DNA of 54,480 nucleotides from Brevibacillus laterosporus (GCF_030489605.1 NZ_JAUKFY010000026.1:1-54480); one strand, 5' to 3'; shown: positions 42,401 to 51,537, counted from the stretch's first letter. Made by a program: numbers and translations. The notes: a model not told the origin generated them from the sequence alone.

Positions 42401-43452
42401 ATGATGTGATTAAGGACTTGGGTCGTGATTTCGAACATTCCTTTGATACACATTTTGTAAAAGTATCGAATGTATTCTGGATGGATGCAGGTTTAGCTGA
42501 TGATCCAGGTACAAAGGAAGACTACGATCCGTATCCGTATGGTATGCTGCCAATCATGCCGCGTGCGTTAACAGACAGCCTGAAGCTGTATAATTTCAAC
42601 GATGTTCCTGTAAATCGCGTGCTTGTACCAAACAAACGCGGTATGCTAGAGCTTGCATACGATGCGAATGTGGTTTCGGATGCAGCTAATCATCTAACCG
42701 TAATGAGATATGACCCGAACAAGTTCTTCTGGGAAAATCTTGGCGGTAAGGTGAATGTAAGCAAGAAAACCATCACTGTTCCATTTGATAAGTTTGGCTA
42801 TTATGTAGTAGCTAAGCTAAACGATTCCTTTGTAGACGTTGTTACTCATCAATATGCTCGCAACCAAGTAGAAGCAATGTTTGCTAAAGGAGTTATTAAA
42901 GCGGATAACGAAGTGGAATTTAAGCCAGATACAGAAACGACACGCGGTGAATTTACAGCGATGATCGTGCGTGCCTTGCAGCTTCCATTAGTAGATAATC
43001 CGCCAAGCCAGTCGTTTGTGGATGTACCGTTTGATTACAATGGTACTCAGAAGTACGACTACCGTCACATTGAAACAGCAGCACGTTTGGGAATCGTTCG
43101 CGGTAAAGAACCGAAGATTTTCGAACCAAATAGTAAAATTACTCGTGAAGAGGTTGCCGTTATTTTAGCGCGTGCGTTGAAATTAAAAACGGAAACCAAT
43201 GCAGCAAAAACCAAAGCAAACTTAACTAAATTGTTCAAGGATGCTCCGATGGTTGATCCATATGCAGCACCTGCTGTAGTGGAAATCGCCAAGAAAAAAT
43301 TGATCATCGGTTCTCCAGTAGATCTGAATGATCCGAAACAAGGCTATATATTTGAGCCAAAAGCTAACATGCTTCGCGGTGATGCAGCGATCTTAATGGC
43401 TCGTGTCATGGCAATGCAAAAACTGATTCCGGCTGTTACTGAAGTCAAGTAG
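39475..43452 (+). CDS. Large secreted surface protein with three C-terminal SLH domains
   Basis: A 1325-residue exported protein. Residues 1-28 are a signal peptide (Arg-rich start, VMMLTVIPFYPM, cleavage after VGA). Residues about 35-1110 are a series of Ig-like beta domains, with phrases such as GENTITFRGKNG, KGKNVLTFKL and EGQNTLVFRYKKG repeating every 100 residues or so. Residues about 1118-1320 are three SLH motifs (FVDVVTHQYARNQVEAMFAK, YRHIETAARLGIVRGKE, AVVEIAKKKLIIGSP), each with the R-G-E/D start of the family. SLH motifs bind pyruvylated wall polymer. It could be an S-layer subunit or an S-layer-associated protein. No enzyme motif is visible. Confidence 0.88.
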   Translation: MTRRILHALLALVMMLTVIPFYPMGVGAASSGNNFIFENLPEIVNYKYLSLEGSLNQVSPIGISYTVTPKNGKEGPQKTTGVIVSDDGRRIRVANIELFPGENTITFRGKNGASEITSAIKVTYIDTPLLYNLQFKSGAQKLPLNEQSATVVTQRFTTGKGIFTIEGNAPNVTKVIVESDGESRSAFVNESADNYFIISQLNLKKGKNVLTFKLTNKDQVIESKREVIYFDGTATFFDTKVSVNGIATEYDLKDFPMLLSKGTPNPADFTFKGDLMIPVDSSFTPTASTAELMKVRFFEGSLSGTAMANITFKHGELTKQPDGAEYHHYRYTFKGNQLLDGNPPDDPTAPKPPTAAKIPFEIGKRYTVAMDGFNPVQSNKESSSVYDTNSEFGYTIKDDSKFQITGAEYIQSDKIPAGNEEGNKFEANTTINKLPFSIALLTKNTGTVSKITVHAIGQGGGKVPVAISPATGTVRGERLWFTIRELPVNGTQKLEFEVESSSGKDNYSLQITSASGPVQEFAKIKDGQVFDYDPTISDYEKKLVTSMKEFEGTVSNVELDAASYTNGMVKLTLNNSDIPLEPIGGNNYNFKMKAGTKVSFIEGQNTLVFRYKKGNVLYEKTYKITLLSNNYPEIPKGGTEGIYPYATEKPSKDNRFTGKDGVYTTKEKKMNVFGTFDFIDLPDSTNAIEGRLNDMKKDIEAGNEPKYVLEIKSSDDKYDKKWILGKNKLLIDGKDTWGSQEVDNLEVKYLKDKKYFTFILSNIELPKDGSKLVYTFTVYNNGVNGSSKSTSRLEVRAPGLMYDIVRPILPRQATLNQNFVEVIIDAPGADSITFGKNNVATKVDYDSDMDGKIDYPNAFRAVITDLKPNKPNKINFTVKSASGDVVNDSFEVFYALSTIPGSQYMAPMTAKTNIFEKQLNLTFPKDTYLVRYDYNVPENLRGQVFKGHNILYGIANKEDGVVDRFDYLQERPKNFDDVIKDLGRDFEHSFDTHFVKVSNVFWMDAGLADDPGTKEDYDPYPYGMLPIMPRALTDSLKLYNFNDVPVNRVLVPNKRGMLELAYDANVVSDAANHLTVMRYDPNKFFWENLGGKVNVSKKTITVPFDKFGYYVVAKLNDSFVDVVTHQYARNQVEAMFAKGVIKADNEVEFKPDTETTRGEFTAMIVRALQLPLVDNPPSQSFVDVPFDYNGTQKYDYRHIETAARLGIVRGKEPKIFEPNSKITREEVAVILARALKLKTETNAAKTKANLTKLFKDAPMVDPYAAPAVVEIAKKKLIIGSPVDLNDPKQGYIFEPKANMLRGDAAILMARVMAMQKLIPAVTEVK

Positions 43453-43472
43453 GAACTGGATGAAACAAAAGC

Positions 43473-43512
43473 GAAAACCTTCCTGGCCATTCTGGTTGCA
43501 AGGAAGGTTTTC
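43473..43512 (+). terminator. Intrinsic terminator of the SLH protein gene
   Basis: GAAAACCTTCC pairs with GGAAGGTTTTC (11 bp) around a 17-18 base loop, but only TCTG follows, so T-run support is weak. It may be leaky, letting transcription enter the stalk-domain gene. Confidence 0.6.
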
Positions 43513-43536
43513 TGCTAATCACAGGGAGGACGTTGT

Positions 43537-44409
43537 ATGAAAGGATTGAAGTTAATTGCCTTATCTGCCGCATTACTTGCGGTTGGAGGCACAACCGTTT
43601 TTGCGGCAACTCAAGTAGTGAGTCCGTATGGGCAAGAGGGAAACTACCAAAAGGTAGCCTTGACGGTAGATCGTTCCCCCATTAACGAGCGTGGAATTGT
43701 AATAGACGGCAAGGTGTATGTTCCGGTTGAACCATTGCAAAATTTGCGCAAGTTAGCTTATGTGAAGGACGAGGCCACTTTTGTAACACATCTGTTCTTT
43801 GGAGGAGCAGGGGGTTCCGCGGCTCTTACTCAGGAAGCCCAACGCGTAATGGGGAACAAAGATGTTCTAAACACCTTAATGCAAAGCATTCCCTATGAAT
43901 CAAAGAATTATCATTCAGGCATGATGCTTCAGGATATACAGAACATTGCCTCGCTAGCATCCCAGATGAAAAAGACAACGGATACGTTAAATAAAGCGAT
44001 CTACAGTAAATTAAATCAAAATATCACTCCTAATGTGGGAATGCTAAAGCAGACGTACACGTATGCTACAGTTCCGATCGAAATTATGAGAGATCGGATG
44101 GAGGCTTTGTCTGACGAAATGGGCGATAAATTAAGCAAAAGTGACAGACGCAGAATGGATGACGTTATTGAACTGCTAAATGATGCAGTAAAATATAAAC
44201 AAAAATCGTTACGCACTTTTGAGGATTGGCTGGAAAGTTCTAATGAAGACGATTTAGAAGACATCCGTGATTATGAAAAGGATGCCAATAAATATATTGA
44301 TGAAGCCATTAAGTATCTAAATGGATTTGACGCTAAAAAACCGGGCAAAAAATATGGGAAAAACCTGCGAGACAGCGTACTGGAATGGATTCGAAAATCA
44401 AATAAATAA
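43537..44409 (+). CDS. Secreted stalk-domain-like protein
   Basis: A 290-residue exported protein. Residues 1-23 are a signal peptide ending VFA. Residues 40-75 (INERGIVIDGKVYVPVEPLQ) look like the copper amine oxidase-type stalk domain common in Paenibacillaceae surface proteins. The rest is mainly helical and strongly charged (KLSKSDRRRMDDVIELLNDA, EDWLESSNEDDLEDIRDYEK). It follows the SLH protein gene at 84 bases, and the two may form one surface complex. Function unknown. GGGAGG precedes the ATG. Confidence 0.7.
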   Translation: MKGLKLIALSAALLAVGGTTVFAATQVVSPYGQEGNYQKVALTVDRSPINERGIVIDGKVYVPVEPLQNLRKLAYVKDEATFVTHLFFGGAGGSAALTQEAQRVMGNKDVLNTLMQSIPYESKNYHSGMMLQDIQNIASLASQMKKTTDTLNKAIYSKLNQNITPNVGMLKQTYTYATVPIEIMRDRMEALSDEMGDKLSKSDRRRMDDVIELLNDAVKYKQKSLRTFEDWLESSNEDDLEDIRDYEKDANKYIDEAIKYLNGFDAKKPGKKYGKNLRDSVLEWIRKSNK

Positions 44410-44420
44410 GCAACAAAGGT

Positions 44421-44456
44421 AAGGCGCTTCTTTTAACGAGAAGTGCCTTTGTTTTT
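44421..44456. terminator. Terminator between convergent genes
   Basis: AAGGCGCTTCT and AGAAGTGCCTT form an 11-bp stem with one G-T pair, followed by TGTTTTT. The end of the convergent gene at 44433 lies inside this hairpin. Confidence 0.75.
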
Positions 44457-44807
44457 ATCACGCATTAGTCTCATTTGCAACACCTCTTCTATATCCCCGA
44501 TCTGAAGTACGAACTGTCTAATCTCCTGATGATTAACCCCATGCCGTTCAGCCTGTTCCTTCAAGGCTTTGAGATTAATCCCGAACTTTCCGGGCTTTTC
44601 AGGATGAACCATTAATTCTCCTAACGTGACTGTAAACCCTAATAAGTCTGGATCGAAGTCTTCTGCATCCTTTCTTTGAAAAGGGGCTGTGATCGGTATA
44701 TAAGCTCGTTCCTTGTTCCAATCAAGCTCGGTTTCCCGAAAGGTAATGACATACCAGAGGGGGGCTAACCGATTTTCCAAGTAGTCGTAATATACGTTGA
44801 TTTTCAT
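44433..44807 (-). CDS. Uncharacterised 124-residue protein
   Basis: The protein begins MKINVYYDYLENRLAPLWYV and has no signal or TM segment. Its sequence, with PITAPFQRKDAEDFDPDLLG and a C-terminal helical part (GVNHQEIRQFVLQIGDIEE), is not one I recognise. No clear AGGAGG lies before the start; GGGAAAGGAT is the nearest purine stretch. It is convergent with the stalk-domain gene. Confidence 0.55.
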   Translation of the reverse strand: MKINVYYDYLENRLAPLWYVITFRETELDWNKERAYIPITAPFQRKDAEDFDPDLLGFTVTLGELMVHPEKPGKFGINLKALKEQAERHGVNHQEIRQFVLQIGDIEEVLQMRLMRDKNKGTSR

Positions 44808-45318
44808 TGATGCACCAATTATCCTTTCCCGGGAAAAGCTTCATATTTTTCCGCGCATACGTCTATTTTATGAGGGAAACCGCTTCTTTCACAAAGCCTA
44901 GAATATAATATCTTTGTATAGTAAACCGCCATGTTGACTAGAATGCATTTACTGATGGGTCCAGTTGATGTTGAATGAAAACAACCTGGTTTACTGGTGA
45001 GCTATATGTAAAGTGACTTCATACTACACTATTTGTACATGCTGTAGATAAACTGGGATTAAAATGAACTAATTTTGCCTTAAAGCGGTAAGGAGAATCA
45101 GGTCTATCTGCTAAAACTAATCAGAGATCATTGTCACGTAAGGCACGGATTCCCTGTCCCTTTAACTATATCACCCGGCTGTTAAAGAGCGTAGACTCCT
45201 TTTCTGTGTTCATCATAGAACAGATTTAATTTACACCCATGAAAAAAACAGGCAAACTCTATAACAAAGAGGCAGTCTGAATTCTTACGGCCTATAGTTA
45301 GCTTTGCTTATCCGATCG

Positions 45319-45362
45319 AATTGTAAAATTTATGAAAAATAAATTAGAATATTTTTACAATT
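45319..45362. promoter_or_regulatory. AT-rich inverted repeat upstream of the nuclease gene
   Basis: AATTGTAAAA (45319-45328) and TTTTACAATT (45353-45362) are perfect 10-bp reverse complements, 24 bases apart, just upstream of the candidate promoter. It is an operator candidate. Confidence 0.4.
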
Positions 45363-45492
45363 AACTAATACGAGCTTTGCCTAAAATTCACATCATTATT
45401 TTATACTAATAGTGGGAATGATCACAAAAGTTGCATTTCTTGAAAAAATCCTACTAAATGATCATGTAAAAAATGAAACTCTACCATATAGT

Positions 45493-45557
45493 GAAAATGC
45501 CAGAATACTTTTTCCTATTTTTCTGAAATAGGGAATATACTGGCAGGTCTCATTTTC
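45493..45557 (+). other. Long stem-loop in the nuclease mRNA leader
   Basis: GAAAATGCCAG and CCTATTT on the left pair with AAATAGG and CTGGCA plus CATTTTC on the right, with interior mismatches, giving a long imperfect hairpin around TTTCTG. It ends 25 bases before the AAAGGAG ribosome site, so it may influence mRNA stability or translation. Confidence 0.5.
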
Positions 45558-45597
45558 GTTCTTTTTCAAAAAATGAATCTAAAAAGGAGTGACTGAG

Positions 45598-48500
45598 TTG
45601 TCGCAGCGAAAAAGGTATCTAAAATGGTTGAATGTGTTCATGATTCTCTGTATGGTATGTTCATTTAGCCTGCCTGTAGTTGTACAAGCGGCAGAAACAT
45701 CGGAAGTACAAGAAGCATCAGCGCCGCAAGACGCGATTGAACGTGTACAACAAAAGAAGGTAAAAGTGAGGGACGTATCTGCAGTCAATGGAGAGGTAAC
45801 CATTACGTTGTCTGACCTTCCAGAGGATACGCCAAAATCAGAGGATTTTCAGCTTTCAGTCAAAGGCGGCCTATTAGAAGGATGGTCTTCCCTAGAAGAA
45901 ACTGATTTCGCTTGGGATGAATCAAGCAAAACCGCTCGTATCCATTTTGAACCAATAAAAGGTGGAGAGCTGGATAAACGGGTGACTGTACGTGTGGAGG
46001 GTTACGGCTCGAAAAAAACAGCAAAGCCATTTTTGGTACAGGCTACTTCTAGCAAGGTGTTTGCTGTAAAGATAGAAAACCTAGCAGACGATAATATCCT
46101 AGAAATCGATTCTGCTTTAGATGGAAGCCTAACTTTGAAAGCGGTTGCATATGATATCCGCGGAAGAGAGGTGGAAGGCAAAGCAGTAAATTGGAGTTCT
46201 TCTGATAGAAGAGTCGCTACAGTGACTGAGGAGGGTGTTGTTACGGCAAAGGCAATCGGGCTAGCCGTTATTCAAGCGGAAGTGGATCATCGAATAGCGC
46301 TGTTCCCAGTCCTTGTAAAGAAGCCTGGACCATCACTAAGCCTGTCCGCTAGTGGCTTGCATGAATCAGATGCTAATGATGGGGGGATTTCTGATTCACT
46401 TCTAGTGGAGCTTCATCATGCCAAGTTTTTGCCTCTGTTTTTGAAATCAAGCGTACAAGTCAAAGGATTGCCAGAGGGACTCAGCTATACAGCCAAGCTG
46501 GAGGGCGAGGATCGACTTAGAATCACTTTCTTGGGTAAAGCAGTGAAACATGAGGCGAAAGACAGCGTTGATCATGTGTACGTAATCGTGAAGCATGATA
46601 TGGTATTTGGTGCTCTTTCTCATTTGATTTCACCAGAATTTTCCATAAATTTCAAAGATTCCAAAAACGTGAAAGCTCCTGTGTATTTAGATGCGAAGTT
46701 AGCTGAAGACAATAAGCGAATTACCTTACGTTTTGATGACGAAATTGCCTCGGCGGTTTCAGAAGAAGCACTGCGTGAGGCGGTCCAAATAGCTAGGAAC
46801 GGCAGTAACTTCATTTCTCTTAAGGAAGGCGATCTTGTTTCCATTGAAGGACAGTCACTAATCGTTACATTGGCCCAAGGTCTGCATGGAAACGATAATA
46901 AGATACGTTTACAAGCCAATTCGATTCAAAATACAGCAGGCAACCTGTTAACAGAGACAGTTGTATCGGAGTCATTAGCAGCTAGTATCGCTTCGATTGC
47001 AGACTTGAAACAACGAGTAAATGAAGTCGTCACGCTTCAAGGGATCGTCACGGCGGATAACGCCTCGCTTGGCGGCGGAAAGCTGTCCACGTATATACAG
47101 GATGAGACAGCAGGGATTAATTTGTTTGCCAGTAAATGGACCAGTTATCCAGATCTAAAAGAGGGGGATTCGGTTCAAGTAACAGGGAAGATTGTTGTTT
47201 ATAAAAATTTGACAGAAATCATTCCGGAAACATCAGACGATATTGTCGTGGTCAGTACGGGAAATCAAGTGCCTCAAGCAAAGTCCTTGACAGTAGCTCA
47301 ATTAAATCAAGCAGCACTGGCAGAAAAATACGAAGGAATGCTGATCTCCTCGCAAGCATTCTTACTATCTGTTCCAAGCAGTGAATCAGGCGGTGGCTAT
47401 AACCTACGGATGATCGATGAGCATTTCCAAGGCATGACAGTCCGTGTTATGAAAGAGAGCCTTGACATAGCACAGCTTACGTCAGGTAAGTGGTATCAGG
47501 TAGAGGGTGTTTTAGCGCAATATAATGATCTGTATCAAATACTTCCGCGTAAACAAACGGATTTGCTCCTATTACAGGATCAACCGCCAACCCCTCAGCC
47601 AAAAGAAGCTTACCCTTCCACTGTGAAGGATGTGGTGGATGGCGATACGATTCATTTGTCTCAGCCGGTACTTGGGGTAAGTACGGTTCGATTTGTCAAT
47701 TTGGATACGGCGGAAACCTACCATATAAAAGATCCTAATTTTGACTATACCAAGGTATACAACGGTTCTGACAATGGCAGTAAAGATAAAAACCAAAAAG
47801 CTCATGGCGAACGTGCCAAACAGCATGTAAAAAAACTAATAGCTCCAGGAGACTCGATTACGATTAAACCAGCTTCCACACCTATTGATGCATACGGCCG
47901 CCTTTTAGCAGAAGTAATTCTTGCAGATGGCCGCAATGTTAATTTGGAAATGGTGAGGGACGGACATGCCAGCATGTATATCATCTGGCCAGTCAAGGAT
48001 GAGACATTTAAGCAATACGCTAAAGCCGTCAAGGAAGCAAAGCAAGCAGGAATTGGAATTTGGAATGCCCAAGATCCATTGATTGAATTGCCGTTTGAAT
48101 TCCGTGCTCGTGAGCAGAAAAAGGCACTAAGCCGTCCTGTTGGGGATGCTAGTACAAAATTCTATGTACAGCCTCTCGACTTTCAAAAGGTTGCTGTAGA
48201 GAATCGTCTGTTCTTTAACAGCACGCAAGAGGCTGAACAAGCTGGTTATACGTTAGCGCCAAATGAAGAAAAGCATGGCTTGTCAGCAATACGGCAATTG
48301 CCAGACAAAACCCCGATCGTAACAGCTACAGGGGTAGTAAGTACGGTCTCAGACAGTCGGAATAGCTTTTATGTACAAGATGACAAAGCAGGTATTCTGG
48401 TCTTCCAACCTGCAACGCAAACACAGGTGAAGCCAGGAGATGTGGTTACCATTACAAAAGGCTTGAAAGATACGTACAACGGAGAAGTAGAAATTATGCA

Positions 48501-50157
48501 AGCCGAATTCTCGATCACAGGTACGGCAGCTGAGCCTCAAGCTGTTTCCGTAGAGGCAAGTCAGCTAATCAAGAAGCAAGGAATGCTTATTCGCTTGGCG
48601 GAAGCAACTGTTTCACAGGTCACTCCTAGTAAGCTTGTAGTGGGGACCCCGACTGGTTCGACTGAAGTTTTTTTAGGGAAGTATGGGGTTCGTTTGCCGG
48701 AATTACGTGAAAAAGATGTGGTGGATGTAACTGGAATTGCTTCTATTTTTAAAGGCTCGGCTCAGGTTTATCCACGATCTGTAAAAGATATTGTTATTTT
48801 ACGCAGTGGACTTACCGATGCAGATCGGGTAGCAGCCGATAAAGCATCTCTGTCCATAGGGGATGGAAGCGGCACAGCTCGGACAGATCTGACTTTGCCT
48901 GCCAACGGTGCTTATGGCTCGACAATTACCTGGGTATCCGATCAACCAACTATTATCTCAGAGCAGGGAAAAGTAATTCGTCCAGCAAAAGGCTCAGCAG
49001 ATGCAAAAGTAACCTTAACAGCTACTCTGAAAAAGGGAACCAGCGTAGATACGAAAGTGTTCTTGCTCACCGTGCCTGCCCAAACAATCACGGATGAGGA
49101 AGCAGTAGAGGCAGTGAAAGCAAGCTTGAATGTAACCTATGATGGTACGGCTACAAGCGTGTCTCTGCCAAGGATGGGTGCAAACCATGTTGCAATCCAA
49201 TGGAGCTTGCAGGACCAAGCCCATTCAGCCATCGTAGAGCTTGATAATGGGCATGTAAACAGATCGGCTGTTTCCAAAGTAACTGACGTTGTGCTAATCG
49301 CTTCAATTAAGTTAGGTTCTGCCCAATCGCAAAAAATGTTTTCAATTAGAGTGCTTCCTTTGGGAGACGTACCTATTGTTCATCCAATCTCAGTGACAAA
49401 CTCGCATATAACAGGGACAGCTAAGCCGGGGACAGACATTCATGTTCGTACAGGATCGAAGTTAGTAGGGACTGACAAGGCAGATCATGCAGGAGCTTTC
49501 GGTGTGAAAATCCCAACACAGTCAGTAGGAACTGTACTCGAAGTCATTGCTAGCAATCCAACAACTCATTACCAAAGTGAAGCAGCCTATGTGTTGGTAA
49601 CGGAATCAACAGGAGCACCGAGCATTATTCATGTTGACAATATTACTGCTTCTGTAAGGAAAGGAGCGAATTACATCTTACCCACAACTGTATGGGCTTC
49701 AATGAGTGATGGTACCAATCAGCAAGTACCGGTAGATAGCTGGAATCCGAATGCAGCAGATACAAGCAGTGAAGGTACATTCAACTTTGAGGGAACAATC
49801 GAAGGGTATGCGCAAAAAGTACGTTTAACCTTAGAGGTAACCAAGGAGGGAGCGGGACTGACAGTAGCCCAAGCCCTAGCCCTGCCACAAGGAACGACAA
49901 TTACACCTGAAGCTTATGTACAGACGGCAGAGCCAAATGCCCAATTTGCAGGCTATGGTATTTATCTTGCTGATCAGCCAGGGGATGAAACTACAAATGC
50001 GCTTATCGTAAAATTTGCTAATTCAGACCGCAATGGACCGTTTGCCGCAGCAAATGCTGCCGGTAAAAAAGTGAAAATCACCGGTGTTTTGCATGATAAA
50101 GCGTATTTTAGCAAAAAAGGAATCGCCACCTATACACATATTCAACTTGTGCCATAA
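45598..50157 (+). CDS. Giant secreted multidomain nuclease (Ig, OB-fold, SNase; YhcR-like)
   Basis: A 1519-residue exported protein. Signal peptide: residues about 1-30, ending VVQAAE. An Ig/BIG2-like domain lies at about 155-245, and an OB-fold nucleic-acid-binding domain at about 460-590. Residues about 674-845 are a thermonuclease (SNase) domain with the catalytic set kept: VVDGDTI, VRFVNLDTAET (R-x4-D-x2-E) and DAYGRLLAEV (second Arg). A second OB domain follows (about 905-970), then several Ig-like modules and a final OB-like domain. Similar to B. subtilis YhcR in using OB and SNase modules, but much longer and lacking SLH or LPXTG anchors. TTG 45598 is 8 bases after AAAGGAG; the GTG at 45589 overlaps that site. 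Probably digests extracellular DNA/RNA for nutrients or biofilm remodelling (inference). Confidence 0.87.
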   Translation: MSQRKRYLKWLNVFMILCMVCSFSLPVVVQAAETSEVQEASAPQDAIERVQQKKVKVRDVSAVNGEVTITLSDLPEDTPKSEDFQLSVKGGLLEGWSSLEETDFAWDESSKTARIHFEPIKGGELDKRVTVRVEGYGSKKTAKPFLVQATSSKVFAVKIENLADDNILEIDSALDGSLTLKAVAYDIRGREVEGKAVNWSSSDRRVATVTEEGVVTAKAIGLAVIQAEVDHRIALFPVLVKKPGPSLSLSASGLHESDANDGGISDSLLVELHHAKFLPLFLKSSVQVKGLPEGLSYTAKLEGEDRLRITFLGKAVKHEAKDSVDHVYVIVKHDMVFGALSHLISPEFSINFKDSKNVKAPVYLDAKLAEDNKRITLRFDDEIASAVSEEALREAVQIARNGSNFISLKEGDLVSIEGQSLIVTLAQGLHGNDNKIRLQANSIQNTAGNLLTETVVSESLAASIASIADLKQRVNEVVTLQGIVTADNASLGGGKLSTYIQDETAGINLFASKWTSYPDLKEGDSVQVTGKIVVYKNLTEIIPETSDDIVVVSTGNQVPQAKSLTVAQLNQAALAEKYEGMLISSQAFLLSVPSSESGGGYNLRMIDEHFQGMTVRVMKESLDIAQLTSGKWYQVEGVLAQYNDLYQILPRKQTDLLLLQDQPPTPQPKEAYPSTVKDVVDGDTIHLSQPVLGVSTVRFVNLDTAETYHIKDPNFDYTKVYNGSDNGSKDKNQKAHGERAKQHVKKLIAPGDSITIKPASTPIDAYGRLLAEVILADGRNVNLEMVRDGHASMYIIWPVKDETFKQYAKAVKEAKQAGIGIWNAQDPLIELPFEFRAREQKKALSRPVGDASTKFYVQPLDFQKVAVENRLFFNSTQEAEQAGYTLAPNEEKHGLSAIRQLPDKTPIVTATGVVSTVSDSRNSFYVQDDKAGILVFQPATQTQVKPGDVVTITKGLKDTYNGEVEIMQAEFSITGTAAEPQAVSVEASQLIKKQGMLIRLAEATVSQVTPSKLVVGTPTGSTEVFLGKYGVRLPELREKDVVDVTGIASIFKGSAQVYPRSVKDIVILRSGLTDADRVAADKASLSIGDGSGTARTDLTLPANGAYGSTITWVSDQPTIISEQGKVIRPAKGSADAKVTLTATLKKGTSVDTKVFLLTVPAQTITDEEAVEAVKASLNVTYDGTATSVSLPRMGANHVAIQWSLQDQAHSAIVELDNGHVNRSAVSKVTDVVLIASIKLGSAQSQKMFSIRVLPLGDVPIVHPISVTNSHITGTAKPGTDIHVRTGSKLVGTDKADHAGAFGVKIPTQSVGTVLEVIASNPTTHYQSEAAYVLVTESTGAPSIIHVDNITASVRKGANYILPTTVWASMSDGTNQQVPVDSWNPNAADTSSEGTFNFEGTIEGYAQKVRLTLEVTKEGAGLTVAQALALPQGTTITPEAYVQTAEPNAQFAGYGIYLADQPGDETTNALIVKFANSDRNGPFAAANAAGKKVKITGVLHDKAYFSKKGIATYTHIQLVP

Positions 50158-50176
50158 GGATAAGGAGGGGTCTACG

Positions 50177-51382
50177 ATGTTTCGTTCATCTTATTTTTTA
50201 GCTAAAAAGCTTTGCAAGAGTGCTCTTGTTTTAACACTAGCAGCTTCCACGTTATTCACAAGTTCAGTCTGGGCTGAAGGTCCTCACGATCCCGCTCCGT
50301 TTATCTCTGCCAAAGGTACCCCTTTGGGTAAAAAGGTGTTATTTGACAATACGCACGGACAAACAGCAGGAGCGGCAGACTGGGTTATTGATGGCGGCTT
50401 CTCTGACTTTGCTAATGCGATTGCTCAAGCCGGCTATGATGTGAAGGAATTACGCAAATCAACACCGATTGTTTATGACGATCTGAAAGAATATGCCGTT
50501 TTTGTAATTGGGGAAGCCAACATTCCTTATAAAGTATCTGAGCAAGCAGCAATGATTGAATTTGTAAAAAATGGCGGCAGCATCTTCTTTATCGGGGATC
50601 ACTACAATGCAGATCGTAACAAGAATCGTTGGGATGCCTCAGAAGTCATGAACGGATATCGTCGTGGAGCGTGGGCTGACCCAGCTAAGGGAATGAGCGA
50701 GGAGGAGCGTAACTCGGAAGCTATGCAAGGGGTAGCAAGCTCTGATTGGCTGGCTGAAAACTTTGGTATCAGGTTCCGCTACAATGCGCTTGGAGACATA
50801 AATGCAACCAACATTGTGAGTCCTGCTCAGGCATTGGGAATTACAGAGGGCGTGTCTAGCGTGGCAATGCACGCGGGTAGCACACTTGCGATTGTTGAGC
50901 CGAAAAAAGCAAAGGGAATCGTTTATTTGCCAAAAACAAATGCAAAATGGGCCCATGCTGTTGATAAAGGTGTATATAAAGGCGGTGGAGTAGAAGAAGG
51001 CCCGTATGTAGCTATTGCTAAGCTGGGTAAAGGAAAGGCTGCTTTTATCGGTGATTCTTCTCCGGTAGAAGATGCTACCCCGAAGTATTTGCGTGAGGAA
51101 AATGGTCAAAAGAAGAAAACCTATGACGGATTCAAAGAACAAGACGATGCTGTGCTACTTATTAACCTAATCAATTGGCTGGCAAAACAAGAGAATTACG
51201 AAAACCTTCAGCAGGTACAAGGCTTAAAGCTGGATACGGTGACTCCTCTCCTGACAACTGGTCCAGAAAATGAAATTCCGGCCCAAACAATCGAACCGCA
51301 AAAAGAGCCTTGGGCAGCTCCAGCCGCTGGTTATAAATGGTGGGACCCTAGCACATTTGCTAACGGTTCTTACGGAAAATAA
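50177..51382 (+). CDS. Secreted GATase-like protein cotranscribed with the nuclease
   Basis: A 401-residue exported protein. ATG 50177, 7 bases after AAGGAGGGG, starts a signal peptide (ALVLTLAASTLFTSSVWAEG). The mature domain begins GKKVLFDNTHGQTAGAADWV and contains FVIGEANIPYKVSEQ, KNGGSIFFIGDHYNADRNKN and GKGKAAFIGDSSPVEDATPK. These phrases are typical of GATase-1/ThuA-type Rossmann domains without a recognisable catalytic Cys. The C-terminus ends in an aromatic KWWDPSTFANGSYGK. It follows the nuclease by 19 bases, so the two are one operon. The role is unknown, possibly handling nuclease products or wall binding. Confidence 0.8.
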   Translation: MFRSSYFLAKKLCKSALVLTLAASTLFTSSVWAEGPHDPAPFISAKGTPLGKKVLFDNTHGQTAGAADWVIDGGFSDFANAIAQAGYDVKELRKSTPIVYDDLKEYAVFVIGEANIPYKVSEQAAMIEFVKNGGSIFFIGDHYNADRNKNRWDASEVMNGYRRGAWADPAKGMSEEERNSEAMQGVASSDWLAENFGIRFRYNALGDINATNIVSPAQALGITEGVSSVAMHAGSTLAIVEPKKAKGIVYLPKTNAKWAHAVDKGVYKGGGVEEGPYVAIAKLGKGKAAFIGDSSPVEDATPKYLREENGQKKKTYDGFKEQDDAVLLINLINWLAKQENYENLQQVQGLKLDTVTPLLTTGPENEIPAQTIEPQKEPWAAPAAGYKWWDPSTFANGSYGK

Positions 51383-51390
51383 AAAATGTC

Positions 51391-51427
51391 ACAAAAAATC
51401 TCCTACTGTTGGTGGGAGATTTTTTGT
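51391..51427 (+). terminator. Intrinsic terminator of the nuclease operon
   Basis: ACAAAAAATCTCC pairs perfectly with GGAGATTTTTTGT (13 bp) around an 11-base loop. The T-run is inside the right arm. Confidence 0.85.
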
Positions 51428-51537
51428 ACGATTAGAAGAGGAGTAAAACACTCAAAACGCTTGATGAGGCTCGACTTCCTACTGTTTTCTAAACAATGAG
51501 TAACTTGAACAAAAAACCATCTAAGGAGATAAACAAA

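Larger units (their letters stand above)
44808..45597. other. Long leader region of the nuclease gene
   Basis: About 790 bases without a gene. It is AT-rich from 45300 on. TTGCCT at 45377 with TATACT at 45402 is a possible promoter (19-base spacer). Two structured elements, listed separately, lie at 45319-45362 and 45493-45557. The rest shows no repeats, RNA genes or ORFs with ribosome sites. Confidence 0.4.

Noticed and set aside
51428-51537. Cobalamin riboswitch before bluB
   Set aside because: The stretch is only 110 bases and shows no B12-box-like element.
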